A stretch of 64,000 bases of DNA from the NCBI RefSeq assembly GCF_902498995.1, contig NZ_CABVLY010000013.1:124001-188000 (forward strand), read 5' to 3'. The DNA is from Burkholderia anthina (GTDB lineage: Bacteria; Pseudomonadota; Gammaproteobacteria; Burkholderiales; Burkholderiaceae). Every line of letters begins with the position of its first letter. Positions within the stretch are counted from its first letter, which is position 1. This document shows, one piece after another, positions 18,211 through 27,475 of this stretch. The notes under the pieces were generated by a model that was not told the origin of the DNA, did not search any database, and saw only the letters and a program-made list of their open reading frames with translations. A program made the translations under genes and the position numbers.

Positions 18211-18924
18211 TTACTGCTTCGGCAGCCGCGCGACGTTGCGCGCGAGCAGTTCCTCGATGTCGATGCCTTTTTCCGCCAGCAGCGTCGTGACGACGCCGGT
18301 CAATTCACCCAGCGTTTCCTTGACCGATTCGCGGATCGTATCGACGACCACCTGCGTGCTGCGTTCGATCTCGATGTTGACCTTGTCGCTGGCGCCCTTC
18401 GCGTCGAAGGTCGTCGCGCGGCGCGTTTCCGGAATCAGCCACACGTCGAACCAGCCTTCGTCGCGGTTGACGTCCGACACGGTGAGGCTGCAGCCGTTGA
18501 TCGCGATATAGCCCTTCGCGAACACATAGCGCTTGAAATCGGCCGGCACGGCGATCCGGATCATCCGGTTGTGCTCGGACGACGCGATGTCCGCGATGGT
18601 CCCCATGAAGTCGACGTGGCCGGACAGCGGATGCCCGCCGATTTCCGCGCCATCCTTGGCGGCGCGCTCCACGTTGACGCGCGCGCCGGTCGTGAGGTCG
18701 GCCAGCGTGGTGATGCGCAGGCTCGGCAGCATCACGTCGAAGTCGATCAGGGCCGGGGAATGGATCGTCGTCACGGTCAGGCAGACGCCGTCGACCGACA
18801 CGCTCGCGCCGATCTCGATGTCGGTGGTGAAGCCCTCGGGGAACGCGATGCTGAACGTTCGCAGCTCGCCGTGATCCTTGATGGTCTCGATGACGCCAAT
18901 ACCCTGAACAATGCCTGTAAACAT
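18211..18924 (-). CDS. ribE: riboflavin synthase, alpha subunit
   Basis: A 237-residue enzyme that converts two 6,7-dimethyl-8-ribityllumazines to riboflavin plus the pyrimidine precursor. It is recognised by the diagnostic N-terminus MFTGIVQGIG and two homologous lumazine-binding barrels, each with its VDGVCLTV or INGCSLTV motif and a following HPLSGH / WLIPETRRAT element. The ATG at 18924 is fixed by this N-terminus although the frame continues upstream. About 30 extra C-terminal residues follow the usual family end. No FMN riboswitch was recognisable upstream. It is probably monocistronic, behind the terminator of the upstream ABC transporter gene. Confidence 0.95.
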   Translation of the reverse strand: MFTGIVQGIGVIETIKDHGELRTFSIAFPEGFTTDIEIGASVSVDGVCLTVTTIHSPALIDFDVMLPSLRITTLADLTTGARVNVERAAKDGAEIGGHPLSGHVDFMGTIADIASSEHNRMIRIAVPADFKRYVFAKGYIAINGCSLTVSDVNRDEGWFDVWLIPETRRATTFDAKGASDKVNIEIERSTQVVVDTIRESVKETLGELTGVVTTLLAEKGIDIEELLARNVARLPKQ

Positions 18925-19030
18925 GATCTGCCTTTCGTCGCAAATTGCCTGGCCGGTATGATAAGTGATCCGGGGAATCCCCATCGCCGACGTGGTTGCG
19001 GCGCGGCGGCGTCCACGGAAGCCGGCAGTG

Positions 19031-19055
19031 AAAAAGGCCGTGCATCGGCACGGCC
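19031..19055 (-). terminator. rho-independent terminator of the ABC transporter gene
   Basis: On the minus strand GGCCGTGC-CGAT-GCACGGCC (19055-19036) is followed by TTTTT. A perfect 8-bp stem with a U tract, 75 bp after the ABC transporter stop. Confidence 0.85.
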
Positions 19056-19129
19056 TCGATCCCAACCCGATGACGGCGTGAGCCGACGGCAACGACGTCG
19101 CCATCGGCTCACGTCACCGCCTGCCGGCA

Positions 19130-20992
19130 TCAAACCGCCGCCGGCTCCCCCAACGGCCCCGCATCGTCATCCGCCATGCGCCCCGGCGAATCGATCAAGC
19201 CCTTCGCCAGTTCCAGCGCCTGCCGTTCGAACAACCGGCGATAGATCCCGCCGTCGATGCGGATCAGCGCGTCGTGGCTGCCTTCCTCGATCACCTTGCC
19301 GCGATCGAGCACGAGCAGGCGGTCGAGCGAGCGCACCGTCGACAGCCGGTGCGCGACCACCAGCGTCGTGCGGCCGACCATCAGCCGTTCCATCGCCTGC
19401 TGGATCAGCACCTCGCTTTCGCTGTCGAGGCTCGACGTCGCTTCGTCGAGGATCAGGATCGGCGCATCGGCGAGGAACGCGCGCGCGATCGCGACCCGTT
19501 GGCGTTCGCCGCCCGACAGCTTGATCCCGCGTTCGCCGACGAGCGTGTCGTAGCCGTCCGGCAGCGCGACGATGAAGTCGTGCGCGCTGGCCAGGCGCGC
19601 GGCGCGCTCGATGTCGGCGCGGCTCGCGTCGGGACGCGCATACGCGATGTTCTCCGCGAGCGTGCGGTGGAACAGCACGGGCTCCTGCTGGACGATCGCG
19701 ATCTGGCTGCGCAGCGAATCCTGCCGCACCTGCGCGATGTCCTGGCCGTCGATCGTGATGCGCCCGCCCGACACGTCGTACAGACGCTGGATCAGCTTGA
19801 TGAACGTCGTCTTGCCCGATCCGGAATGGCCGACGAGGCCCACGCGCTCGCCGGGCGCGATGCGCATCGAGAAATCGTCGTACAGCGCGACCGGATGGTT
19901 GCCGTAGCGGAACGTCACGTGCTCGAAGCGGATCTCGCCCTGGCCGATCCGGATCGCCGGCGCGTCGGGGCGATCGTCGATGCCGAGCGGCTGACGCTCG
20001 AGCGCGACGAGTTCTTCCATGTCGTTGACCGAGCGCTGCAGGTTGCGGATGTGCATGCCGACGTCGCGCAGATAGCCCTGCAGCATGAAGAACATCGTCA
20101 GCGAGAACGCGATGTCGCCGACGCTCGCTTCGTCGTTCGCCCACAGCCGCAGCGCGACACCGATCATCGCGGCCTGCATCGCGACGAGCATCGCACCCTG
20201 CAGTCCGCCGTTGAGCGTGCCGCGCACCCACGTGCGGCGCGTGCGCTGACGCCACTTGCCGATCACGCGCGCGAGCCGCGCTTCCTCGCGCGTTTCCGCG
20301 CCGAACGCCTTGACGACGGCGTTGCAGCTCACTGCGTCGGCAAGCGCGCCGCCCATGCGCGTGTCCCACAGGTTGCCGAGCCGCGCGGCCGGCGCGACGA
20401 TGCCGAGCGACACGGCGATCGTCACCGAGATGTACAGCAGCGAACCCGCGCCGACGACGAGCCCCATCACCGGCCAGTGCGTGCCGAGCAGCACGGTCGC
20501 GCCGACGAGCATCGTCACCGACGGCAGCAGCGCGATCAGCACGGTGTCGTTGAGCAGGTCGAGCGCCCAGATCCCGCGCGTGATCTTGCGCACGGTCGAA
20601 CCCGCGAAGCTGTTCGCGTGCCAGTCGGTCGAGAAGCGCTGCACGCGATGGAACGACGCGGCCGCGATCTCGCTCATCATCTTCAGCGTGAGCGTGATGA
20701 TGTTCAGGTAGACGCCCTGCCGCAGCAGCGTCGCGCCGATGCCGAGCGCGGCGAGCGTGCCGAACGCGACGAGGGCCGAATGCCACGCGGCGGCGCGGTC
20801 GGCCAGGCCGGTCGACAGCGCATCGACGAGGCGGCCGGCGAACAGCGGCGTGAGCACGTCGGCGAGTGCGCCGAGCAGCGCGAGCGCCGCGATCGCCGCG
20901 GTGCGCACCGGCTGTTTGCGCCAGTAGCGGAAAGTGAAGCCGAAGACGGCCTGGAATGCCTGGCCGCCCGGACGGGTGGTTTTTCTGGTCAT
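19130..20992 (-). CDS. ABC transporter, fused permease/ATPase (MsbA/exporter type)
   Basis: A 620-residue half-transporter. The N-terminal membrane domain has about six transmembrane helices (residues 20-320). The C-terminal ATPase has Walker A GHSGSGKTT, the signature LSGGERQR, Walker B ILILDEATS and the H-loop VVAHRLSTV. It works as a homodimer (or with a partner) as an exporter of lipids, drugs or other hydrophobic substrates. The ATG at 20992 (MTRKTTRPGGQAFQ) gives a short cytoplasmic N-terminus before the first helix. The gene is separated from divergent efeB/DyP-like DNA by 520 bp and ends at a clear terminator. Substrate unknown. Confidence 0.9.
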   Translation of the reverse strand: MTRKTTRPGGQAFQAVFGFTFRYWRKQPVRTAAIAALALLGALADVLTPLFAGRLVDALSTGLADRAAAWHSALVAFGTLAALGIGATLLRQGVYLNIITLTLKMMSEIAAASFHRVQRFSTDWHANSFAGSTVRKITRGIWALDLLNDTVLIALLPSVTMLVGATVLLGTHWPVMGLVVGAGSLLYISVTIAVSLGIVAPAARLGNLWDTRMGGALADAVSCNAVVKAFGAETREEARLARVIGKWRQRTRRTWVRGTLNGGLQGAMLVAMQAAMIGVALRLWANDEASVGDIAFSLTMFFMLQGYLRDVGMHIRNLQRSVNDMEELVALERQPLGIDDRPDAPAIRIGQGEIRFEHVTFRYGNHPVALYDDFSMRIAPGERVGLVGHSGSGKTTFIKLIQRLYDVSGGRITIDGQDIAQVRQDSLRSQIAIVQQEPVLFHRTLAENIAYARPDASRADIERAARLASAHDFIVALPDGYDTLVGERGIKLSGGERQRVAIARAFLADAPILILDEATSSLDSESEVLIQQAMERLMVGRTTLVVAHRLSTVRSLDRLLVLDRGKVIEEGSHDALIRIDGGIYRRLFERQALELAKGLIDSPGRMADDDAGPLGEPAAV

Positions 20993-21512
20993 GTGTCGTT
21001 GCCCGGCGCATCGCGCGACGGGACTTTCCGGTTCGGAGAACGTCGAAAACGCAACAGCCGGCCGCACGAGCGACGCGGACAAAACGAAACGGGCTGTCGG
21101 GAAAAAAGCGCGGGCTGGCGGGTTAGCGAAGCATCCGGGAGCCGGCGCGGACGACGGGCTGGATCAGCCGCGCCGTGGGACCACGTTCGGGAAGGTTGCT
21201 GGCATTGGGGACATCTGCACCTCCCTGAAGTGAACGGTTGAAAGGACGCCGAAAAGACGTGAAGGGATTTTATCAGCAGTGCAGGACTCGCTGCAACGTC
21301 TGACGAATACGGCGTTGCAGCGTCGATACGGTTAGTATTCGGGGTTCCGGCCCTTCTTCGTGGCACGTGCCGCGCAGCGGTGGCGCAGGGGGCGGCCGCC
21401 CGCATCGATTACACTTTCGCGTTGCGCGGCGTGCGGCGCGGCGAGTGCCCGCGCGCCACGCGCCGGCCGGTACGGCCCCGCGGATTCACCCCGATACATT
21501 CCTGAGGAAACG
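20993..21512. promoter_or_regulatory. divergent intergenic region with nested inverted repeats
   Basis: 520 bp between the ABC transporter and the DyP gene. CGCTGCAACG (21289-21298) and CGTTGCAGCG (21313-21322) are perfect 10-bp inverted repeats 14 bp apart. GAATAC (21305-21310) inside the spacer also pairs with GTATTC (21335-21340), so two alternative foldings compete. The symmetric sites may be an operator or a structured leader of the DyP transcript. The rest shows no gene. Confidence 0.5.
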
Positions 21513-22394
21513 ATGAGCGACGTTCAGCAAGGCATCCTGGCTCCGATCGACACGGCGGCCCGATACCTGACTTTCACGATTTCGGACAACGGCAACGTGG
21601 CGGCGGCGCTCACGGCGCTGCGCGCGCTCGTCGACGGGCGCGACACGGTCGTCGGCTTCGGACATTCGCTGGCCGCGCACCTCGGACGCCCGGTTCCGGG
21701 CCTCGCCGAATACCCGGCGTTCGCGGTGAACGACCGCACGCTGCCGGTCACGCCGGCCGACGTGTGGGTGTGGCTGCGCGGCGACGATCGCGGCGACCTC
21801 GTGCTGCGCGCACGCGCGATCGAGCGCGCGCTGGCGCCGGCATTCGCGCTGCAGGACGCGGTCGACGGGTTCCGCTATTCGAACGACCGCGACCTGTCCG
21901 GTTACGAGGACGGCACGGAGAACCCGGAAGGCGACGACGCGGTGGCCGCGGCGGTCGTCACGGGGCAGGGCGCCGGGCTCGACGGGTCGAGCTTCGTCGC
22001 GGTCCAGCAATGGCTGCACGACTTCGATCAGATGGAGCGCATTGCGTCCGGCGACATGGATCACATCATCGGCCGCCGCCGCTCGGACAACGAGGAACTC
22101 GACGACGCGCCCGAGTTCGCGCACGTGAAGCGCACCGCGCAGGAAAGCTTCGAGCCGGAGGCGTTCATGCTGCGCCGCTCGTCGCCGTGGTCCGATGCGC
22201 GTCGCGCAGGCCTCTACTTCGTCGCGTTCGGCTGTTCGTTCCGCGCGTTCGACGTGCAGATGCGCCGGATGAGCGGCGCGGACGACGGTATCGTCGACGG
22301 CCTGTTCCGCTTCACGCGGCCGCTGACGGGCGCGTATTTCTGGTGCCCGCCGGTGAAGGACGGCAAGCTGGATCTGTCCGCGCTCGGCCTGTAA
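21513..22394 (+). CDS. DyP-type haem peroxidase (YfeX-like)
   Basis: A 293-residue cytoplasmic protein with no signal peptide. It has the dye-decolourising peroxidase landmarks: the GxxDG motif GYEDGTENPEGDD with its catalytic Asp (about residues 130-142), the proximal haem ligand candidate in HVKRTAQESFEPEAF, a distal Arg-rich stretch and the C-terminal DGLFRFTRPLTGAYFW. These enzymes use H2O2 to oxidise substrates. The YfeX subgroup, which this length and lack of a Tat signal fit, is linked to porphyrinogen and haem metabolism. The ATG at 21513 follows a TGAGGAAA ribosome-binding site. A strong terminator follows. Confidence 0.93.
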   Translation: MSDVQQGILAPIDTAARYLTFTISDNGNVAAALTALRALVDGRDTVVGFGHSLAAHLGRPVPGLAEYPAFAVNDRTLPVTPADVWVWLRGDDRGDLVLRARAIERALAPAFALQDAVDGFRYSNDRDLSGYEDGTENPEGDDAVAAAVVTGQGAGLDGSSFVAVQQWLHDFDQMERIASGDMDHIIGRRRSDNEELDDAPEFAHVKRTAQESFEPEAFMLRRSSPWSDARRAGLYFVAFGCSFRAFDVQMRRMSGADDGIVDGLFRFTRPLTGAYFWCPPVKDGKLDLSALGL

Positions 22395-22413
22395 GCGCCG
22401 GACGACATTCGCG

Positions 22414-22452
22414 AACGGGCGGGCCGCGCATGGCGCACGGCCCGCCCGTTTT
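22414..22452 (+). terminator. rho-independent terminator of the DyP gene
   Basis: ACGGGCGGGCC (22415-22425) pairs perfectly with GGCCCGCCCGT (22439-22449), with a T run to 22452. It lies 20 bp beyond the stop codon. Confidence 0.85.
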
Positions 22453-22525
22453 GCATGTCAGGTATCGGCCGCGTGCGGGGCGGGCTGTTTCCCGCGCCGC
22501 ATGCCGGTGTTGCGTACGGCGATGG

Positions 22526-22927
22526 TCAATTCAACGTCGTTTCGATGCGCGTGCCGCGCTTGATGAACTGCGTGACCGGCGTCTTCTCGCAGATCTCCGC
22601 GAGACGCTGGCGTTGCGCGTCGTCGAGCGGGCCGTCGAGCGTCACGACGCGGCGCACGTATTGCAGCCCTTCGCGATCGGCATGCAGTTCGGTGCGCACG
22701 TCGATGCGCGCGTCCGGCCACGACTTGCGCTGCATGTACATGCGCAGCGTCGCGGCCGTGCATTGCGCGAGGCCGGCGAGCACGAACTCGTACGGCGCCG
22801 GGCCGAGATCCTGCCCGCCTTCGCGCGGCGCTTCGTCGCCGGTCAGCGCGTGCGTGCCGGCCTGGAGCTGGACGACGTAGTTCGGCGCGTCGGCGGCGAG
22901 GGTGGCGGCAGCGTGGATGAGCGGCAT
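22526..22927 (-). CDS. OsmC/Ohr family protein
   Basis: A 133-residue OsmC-fold protein. The two redox cysteines of the family are visible, in LAQCTAATLRMYMQRK (about C55) and CEKTPVTQFI (about C113). The GPAPYEFVLAGLAQC motif is typical of the OsmC subgroup that reduces organic hydroperoxides, generally with lipoyl or thiol donors. It lies downstream of a LysR regulator on the same strand with a 114-bp gap, so it could be co-transcribed or controlled by it. Peroxide detoxification is the family role; substrate preference is not readable. Confidence 0.9.
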   Translation of the reverse strand: MPLIHAAATLAADAPNYVVQLQAGTHALTGDEAPREGGQDLGPAPYEFVLAGLAQCTAATLRMYMQRKSWPDARIDVRTELHADREGLQYVRRVVTLDGPLDDAQRQRLAEICEKTPVTQFIKRGTRIETTLN

Positions 22928-23041
22928 GGCGAGACTCCGGTGAGCGGGAAAGAGAGGGCCGCGACGGCGCGCGGCGTACGAGCCGCCAGCATACCGGTTC
23001 GGCCGGAATCGCGGGCGCTGGCGCGGGCTCGCAAGCCTGCG

Positions 23042-23983
23042 TCATTGGCGTGAAGGGCGATCCTGGGCCGCGACGCCGGCGCTGCGCCGCACCAGCGCCG
23101 CGACGCGTTCCCGCACCCACTGGTGCGCGCGATCGGTTTCGCGCGATTCGTGCCAGTAAGCGAGCAGCGGAAACGGCTTGAGCCGAAGCGGCAGCGGCTG
23201 CACGGCGATCGGCAGCATCGACGTCATGCGCAGCGCATACGTGCGCGGCAGCGTGAGCAGCAGGTCGCCCGACGCGGCGATCTGGCATGCGGCGAAATAG
23301 TGCTGGCAGACCATCTGGATGTGACGGAAGCGCCCGTCGTTGCCGAGCAGCACGTCGAGCGACTGCGGTTCGCCGAGCGGCGACACCGCGATATGCCGCG
23401 CGGCGAAATAGTCGCCGCGCCGAAGCGTGCCGCTCATCAGCGGATGATCGTGGCGCATCGCGACGACGAGCGAATCGTCGAGCAGGTGCTCGGTCGCGAT
23501 GCGCGGGCCGGTCTGCACGCGGCGGTCGACGACGAGGTCGAGATTGCCGGATGCGAGTTCGCGTTCGATGTCGTGCACCGCGACGCGACGACTCACGAAC
23601 CGCAGGCCCGGCGCTTCGTCGGCGAACGCGGCGACGATCTGCGGCAGCGCGATCGATTCGAGCACGTCGCGAATGCCGACCGCGACGCTCAGGTCGAGGG
23701 TTGCCGGATCGAATGCCGACGGGGCGCGCGCGGTGCGCTGCAGGCCGGCCAGATGAAGCTGTACGTCCGCGATGATCGCGCGCGTGCGCTCGGTCGGCAC
23801 GACGCGGTTGCCCTGGCGCACGAACAGCGGATCGTCGAAATGCGCGCGCAGCCGGTTGAGCGCGTGCGTGACGGCCGGCTGCGTCAGATGCAGGGCGCGG
23901 GCGGCCGCGCCGATGCCGCCGTGCACGTAGACGGCGTCGAGCACGCGAAACAGGTTCAGGTCGAGACGATGATCGGTGGCCAC
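23042..23983 (-). CDS. LysR-family transcriptional regulator
   Basis: 313 residues. An N-terminal winged helix-turn-helix (residues 8-67: LDLNLFRVLDAV, AARALHLTQPAVTHALNRLR, DDPLFVRQGNRVVPT) is followed by a periplasmic-binding-protein-like effector domain. The HTH is of the NodD/SyrM-like type. LysR proteins bind a small ligand and usually control an adjacent gene. Here the candidates are the OsmC gene downstream and the region upstream towards 24.4 kb. No divergently transcribed partner starts within 400 bp. Ligand unknown. Confidence 0.92.
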   Translation of the reverse strand: MATDHRLDLNLFRVLDAVYVHGGIGAAARALHLTQPAVTHALNRLRAHFDDPLFVRQGNRVVPTERTRAIIADVQLHLAGLQRTARAPSAFDPATLDLSVAVGIRDVLESIALPQIVAAFADEAPGLRFVSRRVAVHDIERELASGNLDLVVDRRVQTGPRIATEHLLDDSLVVAMRHDHPLMSGTLRRGDYFAARHIAVSPLGEPQSLDVLLGNDGRFRHIQMVCQHYFAACQIAASGDLLLTLPRTYALRMTSMLPIAVQPLPLRLKPFPLLAYWHESRETDRAHQWVRERVAALVRRSAGVAAQDRPSRQ

Positions 23984-24413
23984 GGATGCAGTCGAGGAGG
24001 GGCGTGCGCCGATTCTAAAGGATGCGCGAACAACGGACGCGCAGGCGCGCGCTGGCCTGAATCGGCATTGCCGAAAATGCCGTTTCTATCGCACTCGTTC
24101 ACGACGATCGACGCGATTCGATGCATGTGGATGACGTTCGTCCCGATACGCAACATTGGCCGCATTCGATGCCGGCGCGCCGCATCGGCATGCATACTTC
24201 GGCGCGGCCATGTCTTCAGCCGGCGACAGCCTGTAGTAATCCGCCATCATGCTGTCCCGCTCGGCCATTTCGCGCCAAAGACATGACCCGTTCGGCTAAG
24301 ATGCCGTCGCTTCATATTTCGAGATAGCCGTCCTGTCGCACGAGATCAAACCAAATATAAGCCCGACAGTTCGACGGTATTAGAAGAAGTCGAAACAGTC
24401 GGGGGCTTGGCCA
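23984..24413. other. intergenic region between LysR and GlxA-type regulator genes
   Basis: 430 bp between divergent regulator genes. The last 120 bp become AT-richer (TCATATTTCGAGATAG, CCAAATATAAG) and carry CGACAGTTCGAC and its near-inverse GTCGAAACAGTCG (24363-24402), a possible operator just before the GTG start at 24414. No gene is supported. Confidence 0.45.
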
Positions 24414-25541
24414 GTGGAAGCAGCAGATCAGAGGTGGGTCGTTGTCTATTTGAGTACGGGGTTTTCTTTGGCCCAGGCCGCGCGTCTCGGCGAGGCTTTC
24501 AATCTGGCGAATCGCCTGCATGCGTTCAGTGCGGATTACCAGCTGAAGTACGTATCCGAAAGCGGCGGGTTGTTGCAGTCGTCGTCCGGCGTGAAGATCG
24601 CCGCCGAGGCGCTCGGCGACGAGCACGGCCGCCGCGCATTCGCGTTCTTTCACCTTCACGGCGATCGCGTGTCGGTCAACTGGGACGATGCGTTGCGGCG
24701 CCGGCTGACCGACATTCGCCGGCATGCGCGATGGATCGTCGACGGGATGGATTTGTCGACGCTCGCGGCGGCGCAGCGGCCGCAGGATGCCGGCGCGACG
24801 ACGACGGGGCGCGCCCGCCGGGCGGCGGCAACGATCGAACGGCAGGGCGACGAAGCCGACGTGCTCGGCACCGTACTCGACATGTTCCGCGCCGATCTCG
24901 GCGACAGCGCCGCGCAGGAGATCGCCAGCAACCTGCTGCGGCCGGTCGAACAGCGCTGTACGCAGTCGATGTGGGCGTTTCGCGAGTTGAGCGCGAGCCC
25001 GTCGATCCGGATGTCGGTGCAGCAGTTGCGTGCGCAGAGTGCGAACCGCATCTCGATTGCGGACATCGCGCAGGCGGTCGCGATGAGCGAGCGCAATTTT
25101 CTGCGGCGCTTCAAGAAGGAAATCGGCGTGACGCCGACCGAGTTCGTGCGGCACGTGCGGCTCGAGCGCGCATGTCACATGCTGATCCACACGACGCTGC
25201 CGGCCGACAAGGTCGCGCGGCGCACGGGCTTCGGCAGCGGCGAGCGTCTGGCGAAGCTGTTTCGCCAGCGGCTGCTGATATCGCCGACCGAGTTTCGCGT
25301 CGCCGAACGCGAGCGGCTGCTGTCAAACGGTGCCGGGGCGCCCGACGGGATGCCCGACACGCAGCCCGCGCCGCGGCCCGACCGCGCCGACGGCGAGCGG
25401 CCGAGCCGGGGCCCGCGCGCCGATGCGCGCGAGAAAACGGGGCGGATGACCGTAAAATCACCGTGTCGCGATCACGATCCCCGGTTCCCATGCCCTTGCT
25501 TCCCACTACCGCCACAGCCCCCTTCTGCCCGTCAGAAGTAA
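24414..25541 (+). CDS. AraC-type regulator with divergent GlxA/DJ-1-like N-terminal domain
   Basis: About 375 residues starting at GTG. Residues 8-190 resemble the DJ-1/PfpI-like domain of GlxA regulators (VVVYLSTGFSLAQAARLGEAF, YVSESGGLLQSSSGVKI) but lack the usual Cys-containing and TSAG segments, so a catalytic or ligand function is doubtful. Residues about 215-320 are a full AraC double helix-turn-helix (ISIADIAQAVAMSERNFLRRFKKEIGVTPTEF; ADKVARRTGFGSGERLAKLF). The C-terminal 50 residues are Pro/Ala-rich and overlap the start of the Nramp gene by 52 bp. Its targets are unknown; the transporter gene is the closest candidate. Confidence 0.85.
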   Translation: MEAADQRWVVVYLSTGFSLAQAARLGEAFNLANRLHAFSADYQLKYVSESGGLLQSSSGVKIAAEALGDEHGRRAFAFFHLHGDRVSVNWDDALRRRLTDIRRHARWIVDGMDLSTLAAAQRPQDAGATTTGRARRAAATIERQGDEADVLGTVLDMFRADLGDSAAQEIASNLLRPVEQRCTQSMWAFRELSASPSIRMSVQQLRAQSANRISIADIAQAVAMSERNFLRRFKKEIGVTPTEFVRHVRLERACHMLIHTTLPADKVARRTGFGSGERLAKLFRQRLLISPTEFRVAERERLLSNGAGAPDGMPDTQPAPRPDRADGERPSRGPRADAREKTGRMTVKSPCRDHDPRFPCPCFPLPPQPPSARQK

Positions 25542-26806
25542 AGGGCAGCATCACGATCGACGCCGGCGCGTCGCGCTGGGTGAAGCTCAAGCGCTTCTTC
25601 GGCCCGGGCCTGCTGGTCGCGATCGGCTACATGGATCCCGGCAACTGGGCGACCGACATCCAGGCCGGCTCGCAATTCGGTTACTCGTTGCTGTGGGTCG
25701 TCGCGTTTTCCAGCCTCGCCGCGATCTTCCTGCAGATGCTGGCGGCGCGGCTCGGCCTCGTCGCGGGCAAGGATCTCGCGCAGGCGAGCTACGACCGTTA
25801 CGGCCGCTTCGGCCGTATCGTGCAATGGGTGACGGCCGAGGTGTCGATCATCGCGTGCGACATCGCCGAAGTGCTCGGCTGCGCGCTGGCGTTCAAGCTG
25901 CTGCTGGGCGTGCCGCTCGCGTGGGGGATCGTGCTGACCGCGCTCGACACGGTGATCGTCCTCGGGCTGCAAGGCAAGGGCTTCCGGCAGATCGAGGCGA
26001 TCGTGCTCGGGCTGATCGCGACGATGGCGTTCTGCTTCGTCGCGCAGGTCGCGATCACGCCGCCCGACTGGCATGCGGTCGCGCTGGGGCTCGTGCCGGG
26101 CGATCCGGGCCACGACCGCAAGGATGCGGTCGTGCTCGCGCTCGGCATCGTCGGCGCGACGATCATGCCGCATAACCTGTACCTGCATTCGTCGGTCGTG
26201 CAGACGCGGCACGTGGTCGGCGGCGCGCGCGGCCTGGTTCGCGATACGCTCGCGCTGGTGCGCATCGACACGTGCGTGTCGCTGTTCGTCGCGATGCTCG
26301 TCAATGCGGCGATCCTGGTCGTCGCGGGCGCCGCGTTTCATGCGACCGGCCAGCACGACGTCACCGACATCGAACAGGCGTACCGGCTCATCACGCCGAT
26401 CGCGGGCGGCGCTGCCGCGCTGCTGTTCGGCATCGCGCTGCTGGCGTCGGGGCAAAGCTCGACGCTGACCGGCACGATCGCCGGCCAGGTGATCATGGAC
26501 GGCTTCCTGCATACGAAAATTCCGTGCTACCAGCGCCGGCTGATCACGCGCGGGCTCGCGCTGGTGCCGGCGCTGATCGGCGTGCTGTGGCTCGGCGACG
26601 GCTCGGTCGGGCAGTTGCTGGTGTGGAGCCAGGTGCTGCTGAGCCTGCAGTTGCCGTTCGCGATGTGGCCGCTGATCCGCTCGGTCAGCGATCGCAACAC
26701 GATGGGCGAGCATGCGATCGGCCGCAGGATGCAGGTGGCCGCGTGGGCGCTGTTCGCCGTCATCACCGGCACGAACCTGTTGCTGATTACGGGTGTCGCG
26801 GGCTGA
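25490..26806 (+). CDS. mntH: Nramp-family divalent metal transporter (MntH-like)
   Basis: A 438-residue membrane protein with about 11 transmembrane helices. Both metal-binding motifs of the Nramp family are intact: DPGNWATD in TM1 (about 49-56) and TIMPHNLYLHSS in TM6 (MPHN at about 226-229). It imports Mn2+ (and Fe2+) with protons across the inner membrane. The ATG at 25490 lies inside the 3' end of the upstream regulator gene, suggesting coupled or at least linked expression. Bacterial Nramps of this length are generally MntH. No MntR or Fur box could be assigned by eye. Confidence 0.93.
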   Translation: MPLLPTTATAPFCPSEVKGSITIDAGASRWVKLKRFFGPGLLVAIGYMDPGNWATDIQAGSQFGYSLLWVVAFSSLAAIFLQMLAARLGLVAGKDLAQASYDRYGRFGRIVQWVTAEVSIIACDIAEVLGCALAFKLLLGVPLAWGIVLTALDTVIVLGLQGKGFRQIEAIVLGLIATMAFCFVAQVAITPPDWHAVALGLVPGDPGHDRKDAVVLALGIVGATIMPHNLYLHSSVVQTRHVVGGARGLVRDTLALVRIDTCVSLFVAMLVNAAILVVAGAAFHATGQHDVTDIEQAYRLITPIAGGAAALLFGIALLASGQSSTLTGTIAGQVIMDGFLHTKIPCYQRRLITRGLALVPALIGVLWLGDGSVGQLLVWSQVLLSLQLPFAMWPLIRSVSDRNTMGEHAIGRRMQVAAWALFAVITGTNLLLITGVAG

Positions 26807-26887
26807 TACAGCCTGTCACAGGCTGACACAGACGCACGGCGCGCTTGCGTTAAACTGCGGCCTTTCGCTTGTCGTTCGAAGTCCGTC

Positions 26888-27475
26888 ATGTGGAGTGAAA
26901 TCAGCAACATCGGCGATGCCGCGTTGACCCTGCCGGTCGCGCTGACGTGCGCCGTCTGGCTCGCGCTGTCCAACTGGCGGCTCGCGGTGCGCTGGGTCGC
27001 GCTGCTCGCGCTCGGGATGGGCGTCGTCGGGGCCACCAAGATTCTCTACGCAGGGTGCGGAATCGAGCTTCCGCAGTTCGATTTCCGCGTGATCAGCGGG
27101 CATACGATGCTGTCGACGTCGGTGTGGACCGTCGCGCTGTCGATGCTGTGGCAGGCGTGTCGTCCGGGGAAGCTGCCGGGTGTGGCGGCGGGCCTCGCGG
27201 TCGGCGCGGTGACGGCGGTTGCACGCGTGTTCGATCATTCGCACACGATTCCCGAAGTCATCGCCGGCTGGCTGCTCGGCGCACTGGTCGCGCTGGTGTT
27301 CCTGCACGCGTACGACCGGGCGCTCAAGCGCGCGTTCTCGCCGCGCATCGCGGCCGTCTGCCTGCTGCTCGTGTCCGGCATCGCGTACGGACATCGCGCG
27401 CCGTTCCAGCAGATGATCGATACCCACTCTCCGCAGCTCTGCGCATTCGTGCGCGCGTCAGGCGACGGATTCTGA
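26888..27475 (+). CDS. PAP2-family membrane phosphatase
   Basis: A 195-residue membrane protein with about five hydrophobic helices. It has the phosphatase motifs of the type 2 phosphatidic acid phosphatase family: SGHTMLS (second motif, catalytic His) and RVFDHSHTIPEVIAGWLLG (third motif). The first motif (Kx6RP) is not clear. Members dephosphorylate lipid phosphates such as phosphatidate or undecaprenyl pyrophosphate at the membrane. It stands alone, 81 bp after the Nramp gene. The exact substrate cannot be inferred. Confidence 0.88.
   Translation: MWSEISNIGDAALTLPVALTCAVWLALSNWRLAVRWVALLALGMGVVGATKILYAGCGIELPQFDFRVISGHTMLSTSVWTVALSMLWQACRPGKLPGVAAGLAVGAVTAVARVFDHSHTIPEVIAGWLLGALVALVFLHAYDRALKRAFSPRIAAVCLLLVSGIAYGHRAPFQQMIDTHSPQLCAFVRASGDGF

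Noticed and set aside
18925..19110. Possible FMN riboswitch upstream of riboflavin synthase
   Set aside because: None of the conserved RFN-element blocks is visible on the minus strand. The structure found here is an ordinary terminator plus an imperfect hairpin.
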